64,000 nt of DNA from NCBI GenBank assembly GCA_017399765.1, contig JAFQBH010000012.1:29401-93400 (forward strand), given 5' to 3'. The notes beneath the pieces are model-generated. The model was given only the letters and a program-made list of their open reading frames with translations. It had not been told where the DNA came from and did no database searches. Made by a program: the position numbers and the translations under genes. Of this stretch, positions 1-9,207 are shown in pieces. This stretch comes from Oscillospiraceae bacterium (lineage in GTDB: Bacteria > Bacillota > Clostridia > Oscillospirales > Ruminococcaceae). Position 1 is the first letter of the stretch; each line of letters starts with the position of its first letter.

Positions 1-387
1 ATCAAAGCCGTTTCCCGCGAAGCAGGTTCCAGAACCAAACTTGCAGTTTGGAGCAAAGACCCTGACGTTGATGCAGTCGGCGCATGCATCGGTACCCGCG
101 GCGCACGTGTTGCAAAAATTGTTGATGAACTCGGCGGTGAAAAAATCGACGTTGTTCAGTATTCCGAAGACCCGGCAGAATTCATTGCCGCAGCTCTTTC
201 CCCGGCAAAAGTTGTTTCCGTTGAAGTTGACCCCGAAGGCAACAAAGCCTGCAAAGTCAAAGTTCCGGACGAACAGCTTTCCCTTGCAATCGGCAACAAA
301 GGTCAGAACGCAAGACTTGCCGCAAGACTTACCGGCTGGAAAATTGATATCAAACCCGAAAGCGGTTTTTGGGGCGAAGAAGAATAA
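1..387 (+). CDS. nusA: Transcription termination/antitermination factor NusA, C-terminal part (5' truncated by window edge)
   Basis: The reading frame is open from base 1 and ends at TAA 385-387, giving the last 128 residues. NusA binds RNA polymerase and nascent RNA and modulates pausing, termination and antitermination. The visible part covers the two KH RNA-binding domains: [11 protein letters not shown] (GxxG loop of KH1) and [20 protein letters not shown] (KH2), followed directly by a short acidic tail GEEE. There is no C-terminal acidic repeat domain, as is usual in Bacillota. It heads the nusA-rnpM-ylxQ-infB operon, whose order supports the identification. High confidence; the start lies upstream of the window. 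Confidence 0.95.
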   Translation: MKAVSREAGSRTKLAVWSKDPDVDAVGACIGTRGARVAKIVDELGGEKIDVVQYSEDPAEFIAAALSPAKVVSVEVDPEGNKACKVKVPDEQLSLAIGNKGQNARLAARLTGWKIDIKPESGFWGEEE

Positions 388-437
388 TTTGTTTTTAACA
401 TAAACGATAAACTTTTCCGAAAGGAGGAAGCCTTTTT

Positions 438-704
438 ATGAAAAAAATACCGGAAAGAATGTGCACCGGCTGCGGAGAAAAAAAGCCGAAACGCGAACTT
501 ATCCGCGTTGTAAAAAGCCCGGAAGGAGTTATCTCCCTTGATAAAACCGGAAGAAGCCCCGGAAGAGGCGCTTATGTCTGCCCGAATCCGGAATGCCTTA
601 AAAAGGCGCGCAAAACAAAACGCATCGAAAGGGTTTTCGAAACCTCGATTCCGGAAGAAGTTTATGACGCGCTTGAAAAGGAGCTGGAAAAAGATGGCGA
701 ATGA
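438..704 (+). CDS. rnpM: YlxR/RnpM family RNA-binding protein (DUF448)
   Basis: This 88-residue basic protein starts with MKKIPERMCTGCGEKKPKRELIRVV, split here as RMCTGC plus KPKRELIRVV, the signature of the YlxR/DUF448 family. A GRGAYVC motif and a further cysteine follow around residues 44-53. In Bacillus the family member binds the RNase P RNA and modulates RNase P activity. A strong AAGGAGG site at 421-427 precedes the ATG. It lies between nusA and ylxQ as in most Bacillota, and its last 11 bases overlap the next gene, indicating translational coupling. Confidence 0.93.
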   Translation: MKKIPERMCTGCGEKKPKRELIRVVKSPEGVISLDKTGRSPGRGAYVCPNPECLKKARKTKRIERVFETSIPEEVYDALEKELEKDGE

Positions 705-1014
705 AAAACTTTCCGGGTTCCTCGGTCTTGCAAGAAAAGCCGGAAAACTTGTTTTCGGTTTTGATATGACCGAAGAAGCCATGAGGAAAGGAAATGCAAA
801 AGCCGTTCTCCTTTCGGCGGATTGTTCCGAAAGAACCGCAAGAAACGTAAAACGCATTGCGGAAGAAACCGGAACAGAAGTTTTGATTTTACCCCTTACT
901 ATGGACGAAATAGGATATGCCGTTGCAAAACGTGTTGGTGTGCTTTCCGTTTGCGACAGCGGCTTTTCAAAAAAAATTAAAGAGCTGCTGGAAAGCGGCA
1001 TGCACAAAGCATGA
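694..1014 (+). CDS. ylxQ: YlxQ, L7Ae-family kink-turn RNA-binding protein
   Basis: The 106-residue product starts at ATG 694, inside the end of rnpM. GGAGCTGG at 681-688 serves as the ribosome site. A longer in-frame extension to 538 exists but would run through rnpM and is rejected. The sequence KLSGFLGLARKAGKLVFG followed by KAVLLSADCSERT and a GVLSVCDSGF segment is the L7Ae/L30e/YlxQ fold, which binds RNA kink-turns. The full length and operon position between rnpM and infB match the family. Its precise cellular RNA target is not known. Confidence 0.92.
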   Translation: MANEKLSGFLGLARKAGKLVFGFDMTEEAMRKGNAKAVLLSADCSERTARNVKRIAEETGTEVLILPLTMDEIGYAVAKRVGVLSVCDSGFSKKIKELLESGMHKA

Positions 1015-1037
1015 ACGAGTTTGGAGGAATTGCATAG

Positions 1038-3920
1038 ATGATTGATAATATTAAATATAAAGCGGCGGACCTCGCAAAAGACCTTAAAGAACCTGTTAAA
1101 GACGTTCTTGACGTTCTCGGCGAAAAATTCCCCGCAAAAAAGGCACAGACTGCTCTTACCGAAGAGGAACTTAACTACGTTTTCGAACATTATACCAAAA
1201 AGAACGAAGTAACAAGTTTTGCTCCTTATTTCGCAATGGCAGGTCAGCCCAAGACCGAACCTAAAAAAGAAGAACCCAAAGCGGAAGCTCCGAAAGCCGA
1301 AGCAAAACCCGCTTCTAAACCTGCGGAAAAATCTGCGCCCAAAGCAGAAGCAAAACCCGCTGTAAAAGAAGAAAAGAAACCGGAACCCAAACCTGCACCC
1401 AAAGCAGAGGAAAAACCGGCTGAAAAACCTGTTCAGAAAACCGAACAGAAACCCGCAGAACGCAAACCCGCCGAAAACCGCGAAAACCGCGATAACCGCC
1501 AGAACGAAAGAAGAAACGACCAGCGTTCCGAAAGACCCCAGAGCGGCGATAAAAAATTCGGTGACAGACCTCAGAACGGTGACCGCAAATTCGGCGATAA
1601 ACCCCAGGGTGAAAGAAAATTCGGCGACAGACCTCAGCAGAGCGGCGACAAAAAATTCGGTGACCGTCCTCAGAACGGCGACCGTAAATTCGGCGATAAA
1701 CCCCAGGGCGAACGCAAATTCGGCGACAGACCCCAGAATGGCGACAAAAAATTCGGCGATAAACCCGGATTCCAGAAAAACGACCGTTTCGGTGACAAAC
1801 CGAACTTCAATAAAAACGACCGTTTTGGCGGAAACTTTGGCTTTGATAAGGACAAAGAGGACAACAGCCGCCGCCATGAACCCAAGAAACCGGTTGAAAG
1901 AAAACCCAGACCCGCAAACCAGCCTCCGGCAGAAAAACTTGCGGCAGGCGTTGCTCACGTTGATATGAGCGCGGTTTCCGTTGATCTTGATAAATATAAC
2001 GATAAATATGAGCAGATTGCACCCGCTTCTTCCATGAGCGACAGCTATGTAAGCAAGCAGAAACTCAACCAGAAGAGCAAACAGCAGGGCAAACCCAAGA
2101 AGAGCAAACACGAAATGGAACAGGAAAAACTCAAGAAACTCGAAATGGAGCGTCAGCGCCGCCAGAAACTTGAGATCACCCTTCCGGACGAAATCACCGT
2201 CGGCGACCTTGCTCTCAAACTCAAAATCGCCTCTTCCGAAATTATCAAACGCCTTATGCTTCAGGGCATGATGGTTTCCGTAAACGAAGTTATCGACTAT
2301 GATACCGCTGCCCTTATTGCAATGGATATCGGTGCAAAAGTTGAAAAAGAAGTTGTTGTAACCATCGAAGACCGCCTTATCGACGACAGCGAGGACGATG
2401 CAGCAAATCTCATCACCCGCGATCCTGTTGTCTGCGTAATGGGCCACGTTGACCATGGTAAAACTTCTATCCTCGACTATATCAGAAGCGCACACGTTGC
2501 TTCCGGCGAAGCAGGCGGCATTACCCAGCATCTCGGCGCATACAGAGTTACCACCGAAAGCGGCGACTCCATCACCTTCCTTGATACTCCCGGACACGAA
2601 GCATTCACCGCAATGCGTGCCCGCGGCGCACTTTGCACCGATATTGCAATTCTCGTTGTTGCGGCAGACGACGGTATTATGCCCCAGACCGTTGAAGCAA
2701 TCAACCACGCAAAAGCGGCTGAAGTTTCCATCATCGTTGCAATCAACAAAATCGATAAACCCACCGCAAACCCTGATAAAGTTATGCAGGGTCTTACCGA
2801 ATATGGCCTTGTTCCGGAAGAATGGGGCGGCGACGTAATCTGTGTTCCTGTTTCCGCAAAAACCGGTGAAAACATCGATACTCTTCTCGAAATGATCACT
2901 CTTGTTGCGGAAGTTCGCGAACTTAAAGCAAACCCCGACAGAATGGCAAAAGGTACCGTTATCGAATCCAGACTTGACAAAGGCCGCGGTCCTGTTGCAA
3001 CCATGCTTGTTCAGAACGGTACTCTCCATACCGGCGACGTTGTTATCGCTGGTACCGCAGTAGGTAAAGTCCGTGTTATGATCGACGATAAGGGCAACAG
3101 AATTACCGAAGCAGGTCCTTCCATTCCTGTTGAAATCACCGGTCTTGATTCCGTTCCTACCGGCGGCGATCAGTTCAACGCGGTTTCCGATGAAAAACTT
3201 GCACGTGAACTTGTTGAACAGCGTGAATATGAAGCAAAACAGGAAGCATTCAAACAGTATCAGAAAGTTACTCTTGATAACCTCTTCAACCAGATCGCCG
3301 AAGGCGAAATCAAGGAACTTCCCATCATCGTCAAAGCAGACGTTCAGGGTTCCGTTGAAGCGGTTCGCCAGTCCCTTGAAAAAATCTCCAACGAGGAAGT
3401 CCGCGTAAAAGTTATCCACGGCGCGGTTGGCGCAGTCAACGAATCCGACGTTATGCTTGCACAGGTTTCCAACGCAATCATCGTAGGCTTCAACGTCCGT
3501 CCCGACACCACTGCAAGAGATACCGCAGAACGCGAAGGCGTTGATATCCGTCTTTACAGAATCATCTATGACGCAATCGAAGAAATTCAGTCCGCAATGA
3601 AAGGTATGCTTGCTCCGAAATATCGTGACGTTGACCTTGGCCGTGCCGAAATCCGCCAGGTTTATAAAATTTCCAACGTCGGTACCGTTGCGGGCTGCTA
3701 TGTTCTCGAAGGTAAAATTGCAAGAAACGCAAATATCCGCGTTGTTCGTGACGGCATTATCATTGCCGACGATAAACTCGACAGCCTTAAACGTTTCAAA
3801 GATGACGTCAAGGAAGTTGCTTCCGGCTATGAATGCGGTATGACCCTTACAAAATTCAACGACATCAAAGAGGGCGACATTTTTGAAGCTTATATCGTTG
3901 AAGAATATCGCGAAGACTAA
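1038..3920 (+). CDS. infB: Translation initiation factor IF-2
   Basis: The 960-residue protein is the GTPase that brings fMet-tRNA to the 30S subunit and promotes subunit joining. An N-terminal IF2_N helix (residues 1-55) precedes a long disordered K/P/E/A-rich linker and a tandem FGD-rich repeat (about residues 169-265). A second IF2_N-like segment follows, then the G domain with G1 GHVDHGKT at residues 469-476, [11 protein letters not shown], and NKID. Domains II, III and IV end in [17 protein letters not shown] at 1023-1027 precedes the ATG. It sits between ylxQ and rbfA, as expected. Confidence 0.97.
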   Translation: MIDNIKYKAADLAKDLKEPVKDVLDVLGEKFPAKKAQTALTEEELNYVFEHYTKKNEVTSFAPYFAMAGQPKTEPKKEEPKAEAPKAEAKPASKPAEKSAPKAEAKPAVKEEKKPEPKPAPKAEEKPAEKPVQKTEQKPAERKPAENRENRDNRQNERRNDQRSERPQSGDKKFGDRPQNGDRKFGDKPQGERKFGDRPQQSGDKKFGDRPQNGDRKFGDKPQGERKFGDRPQNGDKKFGDKPGFQKNDRFGDKPNFNKNDRFGGNFGFDKDKEDNSRRHEPKKPVERKPRPANQPPAEKLAAGVAHVDMSAVSVDLDKYNDKYEQIAPASSMSDSYVSKQKLNQKSKQQGKPKKSKHEMEQEKLKKLEMERQRRQKLEITLPDEITVGDLALKLKIASSEIIKRLMLQGMMVSVNEVIDYDTAALIAMDIGAKVEKEVVVTIEDRLIDDSEDDAANLITRDPVVCVMGHVDHGKTSILDYIRSAHVASGEAGGITQHLGAYRVTTESGDSITFLDTPGHEAFTAMRARGALCTDIAILVVAADDGIMPQTVEAINHAKAAEVSIIVAINKIDKPTANPDKVMQGLTEYGLVPEEWGGDVICVPVSAKTGENIDTLLEMITLVAEVRELKANPDRMAKGTVIESRLDKGRGPVATMLVQNGTLHTGDVVIAGTAVGKVRVMIDDKGNRITEAGPSIPVEITGLDSVPTGGDQFNAVSDEKLARELVEQREYEAKQEAFKQYQKVTLDNLFNQIAEGEIKELPIIVKADVQGSVEAVRQSLEKISNEEVRVKVIHGAVGAVNESDVMLAQVSNAIIVGFNVRPDTTARDTAEREGVDIRLYRIIYDAIEEIQSAMKGMLAPKYRDVDLGRAEIRQVYKISNVGTVAGCYVLEGKIARNANIRVVRDGIIIADDKLDSLKRFKDDVKEVASGYECGMTLTKFNDIKEGDIFEAYIVEEYRED
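1541..1830 (+). repeat. In-frame tandem repeat in the infB linker (FGDRPQ/FGDKPQ units)
   Basis: About eight degenerate copies of a roughly 24-33 base unit encode [21 protein letters not shown] and related variants. Later copies drift to [12 protein letters not shown]. The repeat lies in the disordered N-terminal linker of IF-2, where length variation between strains is common. The units are similar at DNA level (ATTCGGCGA/CGGTGA cores), so copy number can change by slippage. Confidence 0.85.
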
Positions 3921-3932
3921 ACCGGAGGAATT

Positions 3933-4280
3933 ATGGCAGGATTTAAACTTAACAGAACAAGCGAGGATATCCGCAGAGAGCTGATGGATATCCTCCGCAG
4001 CATGAAAGACCCGAGAATTTCCGGCGGAATGATAAGCGTTGTCCGCATTGAACTTACCAACGATCTTTCACACTGCAAAGTCTATATAAGCTCTCTTGAA
4101 GGAATGGAAAAAGCGAAAGAAGCAGTTAAAGTTCTTACAAAAGCGGGCGGTTTTATCCGTCACGAAATGATGATGCGTCTTGAGCTTAGAAAAGTTCCGG
4201 AATTCCATTTCATTCCGGACGATTCCATCGAATACAGCGCCGGAATCCAGAAAATTCTTCGGGAAATCGGGGAAGAATAA
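3933..4280 (+). CDS. rbfA: Ribosome-binding factor A
   Basis: This 115-residue KH-like protein assists 16S rRNA 5'-end maturation and 30S assembly. The N-terminus MAGFKLNRTSEDIRRELMDIL, the segment MKDPRISGGMISVVRIELTND and the C-terminal LRKVPEFHFIPDDSIEYSAGI are standard for RbfA. GGAGG at 3923-3927 lies 12 bases after the infB stop. Length and position between infB and the DHH phosphoesterase are as in most Bacillota. Confidence 0.95.
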   Translation: MAGFKLNRTSEDIRRELMDILRSMKDPRISGGMISVVRIELTNDLSHCKVYISSLEGMEKAKEAVKVLTKAGGFIRHEMMMRLELRKVPEFHFIPDDSIEYSAGIQKILREIGEE

Positions 4281-4308
4281 TTTTTAAAAGAAAGGAGAGG
4301 TGAGAAAA

Positions 4309-5268
4309 ATGGAAGTAAATGTTCAGCAATGCTGTGAGATACTTCGGGGAATGGACGATATAGTAATTCTTTGCCACCGGAACCCGGACGGCGATACCCT
4401 TGGAAGCGCTTTTGCTTTGCATTATATTCTTAAACAGCTTGGAAAACGAAGCAAAGTAGTTTGTCACGATGGTTTTCCGAAGCAGTTTTCATACCTGCTC
4501 CTGGAATATGAACCGGAAGATTTTGAACCGAAAGCCGTTGTTGCGGTGGATATTGCCGATGAACAGCTTTTCGGCGAAAATCTCAACGAATATAAGGGAA
4601 AGGTCGATCTTTGCATCGACCACCACGGTTCAAACAAACATTATGCAAAAAACTGGCTCGTTCGCGATTCCGCTGCGGCAAACTGCGAGATAATCGAAGA
4701 TATCTGCTATGGTTTTGAAGAAACACAGCTCACAAAAATAATTGCAGACTGCATCTATACCGGCGTTTCCACCGATACCGGCTGTTTCCGCTATTCCAAC
4801 ACAACCGGTCATACTCATTCGGTTGCCGGAAGAATGTTCAAAGCCGGATGCGATTTTGTAATGATTAACCGCGCAATGTTCGAGGTAAAATCGTTTTCAA
4901 GAATCGCAATCGAAAGGGAAGTTCTTAACGGAACGGAACTTTATTTCGGAAACCGCTGTGCGGTAATAAGCCTTACCAAAGAGATGATCGAGAGAACCGG
5001 CGTTCTTGAATCTGAACTGGAAGGCGTTCCGGCCATGACAAGGGAAATTGAGGGAGTTGAAATCGGTCTTACTCTCCGTTTCCGTGATAACGGATATAAA
5101 ATTTCCGTCCGTACCGGTGAAGAAATCGACGCTTCCGCCATTTGCGGAAAACTTGGCGGCGGCGGTCACCGCTGTGCCGCAGGTTGTTTTGTCGAAGGTG
5201 ATCTTGAAACCGCAAAGGAAACGGTGCTCAAAGTTGTTGCGGAAGTTCTCGGGGAGGTAACCGAATGA
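4309..5268 (+). CDS. nrnA: DHH/DHHA1 phosphoesterase, NrnA-like oligoribonuclease / pAp phosphatase
   Basis: The 319-residue protein has the DHH phosphoesterase motifs: HRNPDGDTLGSAFAL (about residues 24-38), VAVDIADEQ, then CIDHHGSN giving the family its name, and VSTDTGCFRYSNTT. The C-terminal DHHA1 domain carries the glycine-rich CGKLGGGGHRCAAG loop. Family members degrade nanoRNAs and dephosphorylate pAp, using Mn. ATG 4309 is chosen over GTG 4300 because AGGAGAGG ends at 4300, leaving no room for the upstream start. Its stop overlaps truB by four bases (ATGA). Confidence 0.9.
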   Translation: MEVNVQQCCEILRGMDDIVILCHRNPDGDTLGSAFALHYILKQLGKRSKVVCHDGFPKQFSYLLLEYEPEDFEPKAVVAVDIADEQLFGENLNEYKGKVDLCIDHHGSNKHYAKNWLVRDSAAANCEIIEDICYGFEETQLTKIIADCIYTGVSTDTGCFRYSNTTGHTHSVAGRMFKAGCDFVMINRAMFEVKSFSRIAIEREVLNGTELYFGNRCAVISLTKEMIERTGVLESELEGVPAMTREIEGVEIGLTLRFRDNGYKISVRTGEEIDASAICGKLGGGGHRCAAGCFVEGDLETAKETVLKVVAEVLGEVTE

Positions 5269-6164
5269 CGGGAATTCTTCCGGTTAAAAAACCGGCGGGC
5301 TTTACTTCCTTTGATGTTATAGGAAAACTCCGCGGAGTTGTTAAAACAAGAAAAATCGGACATTCCGGAACCCTTGACCCAATGGCGACAGGCGTTCTTC
5401 CGCTTTTCTTTGGCGGAGCAACAAAATGCTGCGACCTTCTTCCGAACGAGGATAAACGATACGTTGCGGATATAAAATTCGGAATCGTTACCGATACCCA
5501 GGATACCAGCGGTCGGGTGCTCAAAGAAAGCGAAAGCCGGGTTACAGAAGGCGAATTTGCCGAAGTGATGTCCGGTTTTATCGGAAAACAGATGCAGACC
5601 CCGCCCATGTTTTCGGCGGTAAAGATTAACGGAAGACCCCTTTATGACCTTGCAAGAGAGGGCAAGGTCGTGGAGCGTGCTCAAAAGGAAATCGAGGTTT
5701 ATGACATAAAACTTCTTGAATTTGATGAGCATGCTCAAACCGCAAGAATCGAAGTTTCCTGCGGAAAGGGAACTTTCATCAGGACTCTCATCAACGATAT
5801 GGGCGAAAAACTTGGCTGCGGCGCTTCAATGAGTGCTCTTGAAAGAACAATGGCGGCGGGTTTTGAACTTTCGGAATGTTTTACGATTTCCGAAATCGAG
5901 GAAATGATGAAAGACGGAACGTTTGAGGAACATCTTATGCCGGTCGAGAGGCTCTATAACGCCCTTCCAAGGCTTGTTCTTTCGGATTTCGATAAAAGAC
6001 TTTACCGAAGCGGAGTGCCTCTTGAACTTCAAAAAAGAGGCTGGGGAGGAATTTCCGGAAACATAGCTGTTTTTGATGAAGGCGGAATGCTCCTTGGGAT
6101 TTCTTTTATGGACGAAGAAGCAAACGAACTTAAACTTCGTAAAATGATGAATACCGATAAATAA
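5265..6164 (+). CDS. truB: tRNA pseudouridine(55) synthase TruB
   Basis: This 299-residue enzyme makes pseudouridine-55 in the T loop of tRNAs. It has GILPVKKPAGFTSFDV near the start and the catalytic-aspartate motif KIGHSGTLDPMATGVLP (residues about 30-46). YVADIKFGIVTDTQD and the segment CGKGTFIRTLINDMGEKL follow. The C-terminal PUA-like region is short but present. It overlaps the stop of nrnA by four bases and is the last gene of the nusA operon, followed by a terminator. Confidence 0.96.
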   Translation: MTGILPVKKPAGFTSFDVIGKLRGVVKTRKIGHSGTLDPMATGVLPLFFGGATKCCDLLPNEDKRYVADIKFGIVTDTQDTSGRVLKESESRVTEGEFAEVMSGFIGKQMQTPPMFSAVKINGRPLYDLAREGKVVERAQKEIEVYDIKLLEFDEHAQTARIEVSCGKGTFIRTLINDMGEKLGCGASMSALERTMAAGFELSECFTISEIEEMMKDGTFEEHLMPVERLYNALPRLVLSDFDKRLYRSGVPLELQKRGWGGISGNIAVFDEGGMLLGISFMDEEANELKLRKMMNTDK

Positions 6165-6195
6165 AAAATGCGCCTTTTTTAAAGGCGCATTTTTT
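6165..6195 (+). terminator. Rho-independent terminator after truB
   Basis: The stem AAAAATGCGCCTTT / AAAGGCGCATTTTT begins directly after the truB stop codon and ends in a T-run. It closes the translation operon. Confidence 0.9.
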
Positions 6196-6225
6196 ATTCC
6201 TAAATGGAATATTTATGAAATTCTA

Positions 6226-6254
6226 TTGACAAACCCGTTAGACAGCAGTAAAAT
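6226..6254 (+). promoter_or_regulatory. Sigma-A promoter for the tandem lipoprotein genes
   Basis: TTGACA at 6226-6231 and TAAAAT at 6249-6254 are separated by 17 bases. They lie about 40 bases upstream of the first lipoprotein start. Confidence 0.7.
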
Positions 6255-6294
6255 AAAGCCATAGTTAGACGAAAGTAAAAAGAGGCGATGTTGT

Positions 6295-7953
6295 ATGAAA
6301 AAAATCTTTATAATACTTCTTGCTTTGGCAATATGTTTTTCCGGCTGCGGCTGGAACGTTGAAATCGTTGACCCGAGGGAAGAAACCGTTTCCCTTGAAA
6401 AAGAACCGGAAACCGAAGAAATAAACGAAGATTTTATCGAAAAGATAATCCTTGATTTAGGTGCGGTCAAAAAAGAGGACGGAACTTTTGAAAGTGAAAA
6501 AATCGGCGGTTTTCTTTACGATATGTTTTTTGAAAAAGCTTACAGCCTTGAAACCAAATATTATTTTTATTGGGCAACAGGAAAATTTGTCGAAAAATAC
6601 AGCGATTACAGCACCCGTTTTGCTTCTCCCCACGGAATCGGATATTCTTTTCCGGCGGAAGAATTTGAGGAACTTATCGAAAGCTATTTCGGAGTAAACC
6701 CCGAAAGGCTCCGGGAAGATACTTCCTTTTATGACGGCACCCATAACGCCTATTGTTCACCCGGCGGAAGTATCGGCGGTTTTGGTTCACAATATGAAAT
6801 AAAAATTCTTTCCTATACCAAAATTGAGGACGAACTTGTAATATATCTTTCCGTCGGTGGTGCCCCCTGCTATCTTAACGTGCTTCTTACCGAAAACGGC
6901 GGCTACCGCTTTTTAAGCTATCTTCCGGAAAAAATCGAAGAACCGGAATTTCCCATGAGCGCCGAGGGCGAAACCCTTTCTTTCTGCCTTGGCTATAACA
7001 GCACCGAAATATTAAAGCTTGCCGTCGGCGATTCCATCGGCGACTGGGTTCTTGATGAACTCGAAGTTACTTCTCATGGGGAGGGAATAGAAAAAACTTA
7101 CGATTCCGTTTCGGCAACTTTTTCCGGAACAGTTACCCTTGAAGGACTCATAACATTAAACCCTTATGCCGGAGCCGGCTATAATTTCAGAATCCGAAAC
7201 AGCGACGGTCTTGATAAAATTCCGAAAATCGCGGAAGAAAACATTGAAACTTTTATAGAAACTTTCAGAATAGGACTTCCGGAAGTCGAAAATCTTCCGG
7301 AACTTAAAGAAAATGAATCTTTCCCCTGCTATATAACTATTGACAGCTACACCGCCAACTATGCGGCAACGGAAGCCATGCACAGTGCAAACGTTGTTAA
7401 AATCGAGCCCATTTTTAAAAACACCGGTCTTTCGGAATTCCATGAGGAAATAATCGTCAATTTCGGCGGCGAAATCAACATATATAAAGAACTTGTTGCG
7501 GATAAAGGTTCCTCCCTTTTCTATCATGACGGCTTTTCTGACGGAACAAAACTTTCCGAAACAAACTATTTTATCTGGATGATCCATTATTCAAACAGCA
7601 AATATGATTACGAAACCCGAATGGAACTTTTTAACGGCGCCGGCGAAGGAAACGGCTGGGCCTATCCTTCGGAATATTATGAATCCACCCTTTATGAATA
7701 TTTCGGGGTTTCGGCGGAGGTTTTGCGTTCCGGCGAACTTTATATCGCCGAAAAAGATTATTACTGGATCGGTGGAGGCGGCGGAATCGGCGAAACTCCC
7801 GCTCTTGTTGTAAACAGCATTGAGGAAAGCGAAGATATGATCGTTTTCCATATTACCCTTGATTACAACATCGAGGCCGATTGCGACATGGCCCTTACCG
7901 TAAAACTTCTTCCGGAAGGCGGATATAATTACGTAAGCTATCTTCCGGAATAA
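6295..7953 (+). CDS. Lipoprotein of unknown function, two repeated halves
   Basis: The 552-residue product has a lipoprotein signal ending in CFSGC (lipid-modified cysteine at residue 19), so it should be anchored outside the cytoplasmic membrane. I do not recognise a named family. The protein is internally duplicated. An N-terminal unit (about residues 45-215) with ILDLGAV...YYFYWATGKF...Y ends in GGYRFLSYLPEK. A C-terminal unit (about 385-552) with IIVNFGGE...YFIWMIHYSN ends in GGYNYVSYLPE. Between them is a beta-rich spacer with LAVGDSIGDWVLDELEV. The next gene is a shorter paralogue of the second half. A GAGGCG site at 6282-6287 precedes the ATG. Confidence 0.75.
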   Translation: MKKIFIILLALAICFSGCGWNVEIVDPREETVSLEKEPETEEINEDFIEKIILDLGAVKKEDGTFESEKIGGFLYDMFFEKAYSLETKYYFYWATGKFVEKYSDYSTRFASPHGIGYSFPAEEFEELIESYFGVNPERLREDTSFYDGTHNAYCSPGGSIGGFGSQYEIKILSYTKIEDELVIYLSVGGAPCYLNVLLTENGGYRFLSYLPEKIEEPEFPMSAEGETLSFCLGYNSTEILKLAVGDSIGDWVLDELEVTSHGEGIEKTYDSVSATFSGTVTLEGLITLNPYAGAGYNFRIRNSDGLDKIPKIAEENIETFIETFRIGLPEVENLPELKENESFPCYITIDSYTANYAATEAMHSANVVKIEPIFKNTGLSEFHEEIIVNFGGEINIYKELVADKGSSLFYHDGFSDGTKLSETNYFIWMIHYSNSKYDYETRMELFNGAGEGNGWAYPSEYYESTLYEYFGVSAEVLRSGELYIAEKDYYWIGGGGGIGETPALVVNSIEESEDMIVFHITLDYNIEADCDMALTVKLLPEGGYNYVSYLPE

Positions 7954-7968
7954 AAAGAGGTGTTTTTT

Positions 7969-9105
7969 ATGAAAAAAGTTTTTATGATTTTTCTTGCTCT
8001 GGCAATATTCCTTTCCGGCTGCGGAAAAACCGAAGAACCGGTTGTTGTTGAACCGAACGAAGAACCTTCGGAAGTTGAAAACAGCGAAGTTTTGGAAGGA
8101 ACTTATTCCGAAACGGAACTTTCTTCTATTCCGGAAGAAGAACAGGATTCCATGACCTTCAAGCTTGGTTCTAACGGAAAAACCGTTGAGCTTTTTCCCG
8201 GAGATTCCATCGGAGAATGGGTTTTGACAAAACTTGACGTTGATTATAATCCCGAAACAGACTGGACAGATTCCATCGAAGCCGAATTTTCCGGAAATGT
8301 TGAACTTAAAGGACATATCGAACGCAACGTAATGGCAGAACTTGCCTATGATTTTGTTGTTGACAGAAGTGAATTTGACAGAATGCCTTTCCTTGTTTCA
8401 AAAGACTTCAAGGAATTCCGCGGGAATTTTGTAATGAACATTCCGGAAGGACTTGAAAATTCTCCGAACCTCGATTGGAACGAATCTCTTCCCTGCAAAA
8501 TTACGATAAGCGGTTTCAGCATAAGCTGTGCTTATACAGAAACCTTTGACAGCGTAGATGTTGTTAAAATTGAACCCCTTTCCGAAGAAATTCCCGCTCT
8601 TTATGAGGAAATGATTCTTAATTTCGGCGCGGTTTATAACTACGAAGGAAAACTTGCTGTAAGAAAAGGAGTAAGTCTTTATAACAATCGCGAAGGTTAT
8701 ATGGATTGTTCCCTGATGGGAACCGCATCTTACTATTCCTGGGTTATGTCCAGAACTTCGACCGAGGACAGAATCGAAGTTTCCCTTCCCGGTTTTACTT
8801 CAAAAGTTTATGCTTACGATGCGGATTTTTTTGAAACCATGGTTTCCGAATATTTTGGAACGTCTGCGGAATATCTTCGCAACTCCGATTTTTATTACCC
8901 CGAGCAGAATTGCTATTTTATCGACGGCGGCGCCGGAATCGGCGACACCACCTATATCCAGTATCTTTTTACAGAAGAAAAAGAGGACAAAGTCATAATT
9001 TATTTCAATCTCTCCGATAATTATTATGGCGTAAGCAAACACGCTCTTACCGTAAAACTTCTTCCGGATGGCGGATATAATTATATAAGCTATCTTCCGG
9101 AATAA
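7969..9105 (+). CDS. Lipoprotein of unknown function, paralogue of the preceding gene
   Basis: The 378-residue product starts at ATG 7969 with AAGAGG eight bases upstream; a GTG at 7960 in the same frame would overlap that site. The signal peptide ends in LSGC. The body repeats the upstream protein's spacer and second unit: FPGDSIGEWVLTKLDV, EEMILNFGAVYNYEGKLA, YYSWVMS, an IDGGAGIGDTTY loop and the same C-terminal GGYNYISYLPE. The two genes lie 15 bases apart and appear cotranscribed, so they are probably a tandem duplication that diverged. Function unknown; surface exposure is inferred from the lipobox. Confidence 0.75.
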   Translation: MKKVFMIFLALAIFLSGCGKTEEPVVVEPNEEPSEVENSEVLEGTYSETELSSIPEEEQDSMTFKLGSNGKTVELFPGDSIGEWVLTKLDVDYNPETDWTDSIEAEFSGNVELKGHIERNVMAELAYDFVVDRSEFDRMPFLVSKDFKEFRGNFVMNIPEGLENSPNLDWNESLPCKITISGFSISCAYTETFDSVDVVKIEPLSEEIPALYEEMILNFGAVYNYEGKLAVRKGVSLYNNREGYMDCSLMGTASYYSWVMSRTSTEDRIEVSLPGFTSKVYAYDADFFETMVSEYFGTSAEYLRNSDFYYPEQNCYFIDGGAGIGDTTYIQYLFTEEKEDKVIIYFNLSDNYYGVSKHALTVKLLPDGGYNYISYLPE

Positions 9106-9114
9106 CCAAAAAAG

Positions 9115-9142
9115 AAAAACCTGCCTTACGGCAGGTTTTTTT
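9115..9142 (+). terminator. Rho-independent terminator after the lipoprotein pair
   Basis: The stem AACCTGCC / GGCAGGTT has a TTAC loop and is followed by seven T residues. Confidence 0.9.
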
Positions 9143-9146
9143 AATG

Positions 9147-9175
9147 TTTACAAAACCGCAGGAATATATTGTAAT
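9147..9175 (+). promoter_or_regulatory. Possible sigma-A promoter for the ucpA-like gene
   Basis: TTTACA at 9147-9152 and TGTAAT at 9170-9175 are 17 bases apart and sit just downstream of the preceding terminator. The match is moderate. Confidence 0.45.
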
Positions 9176-9207
9176 TCTGTTATAAAATTATCAGGAGGTT
9201 TTAACCT

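Noticed and set aside
303-3419. 1,038-codon open frame on the minus strand opposite infB
   Set aside because: It is antisense to a certain infB gene, is Phe/Cys/Gly-rich low-complexity nonsense, and has no homology pattern. The host's strong bias against TTA, CTA and TCA codons leaves the opposite strand free of stops.
4300-4308. GTG start for nrnA nine bases upstream of the chosen ATG
   Set aside because: The Shine-Dalgarno sequence AGGAGAGG ends at 4300, so the GTG is too close to be used.
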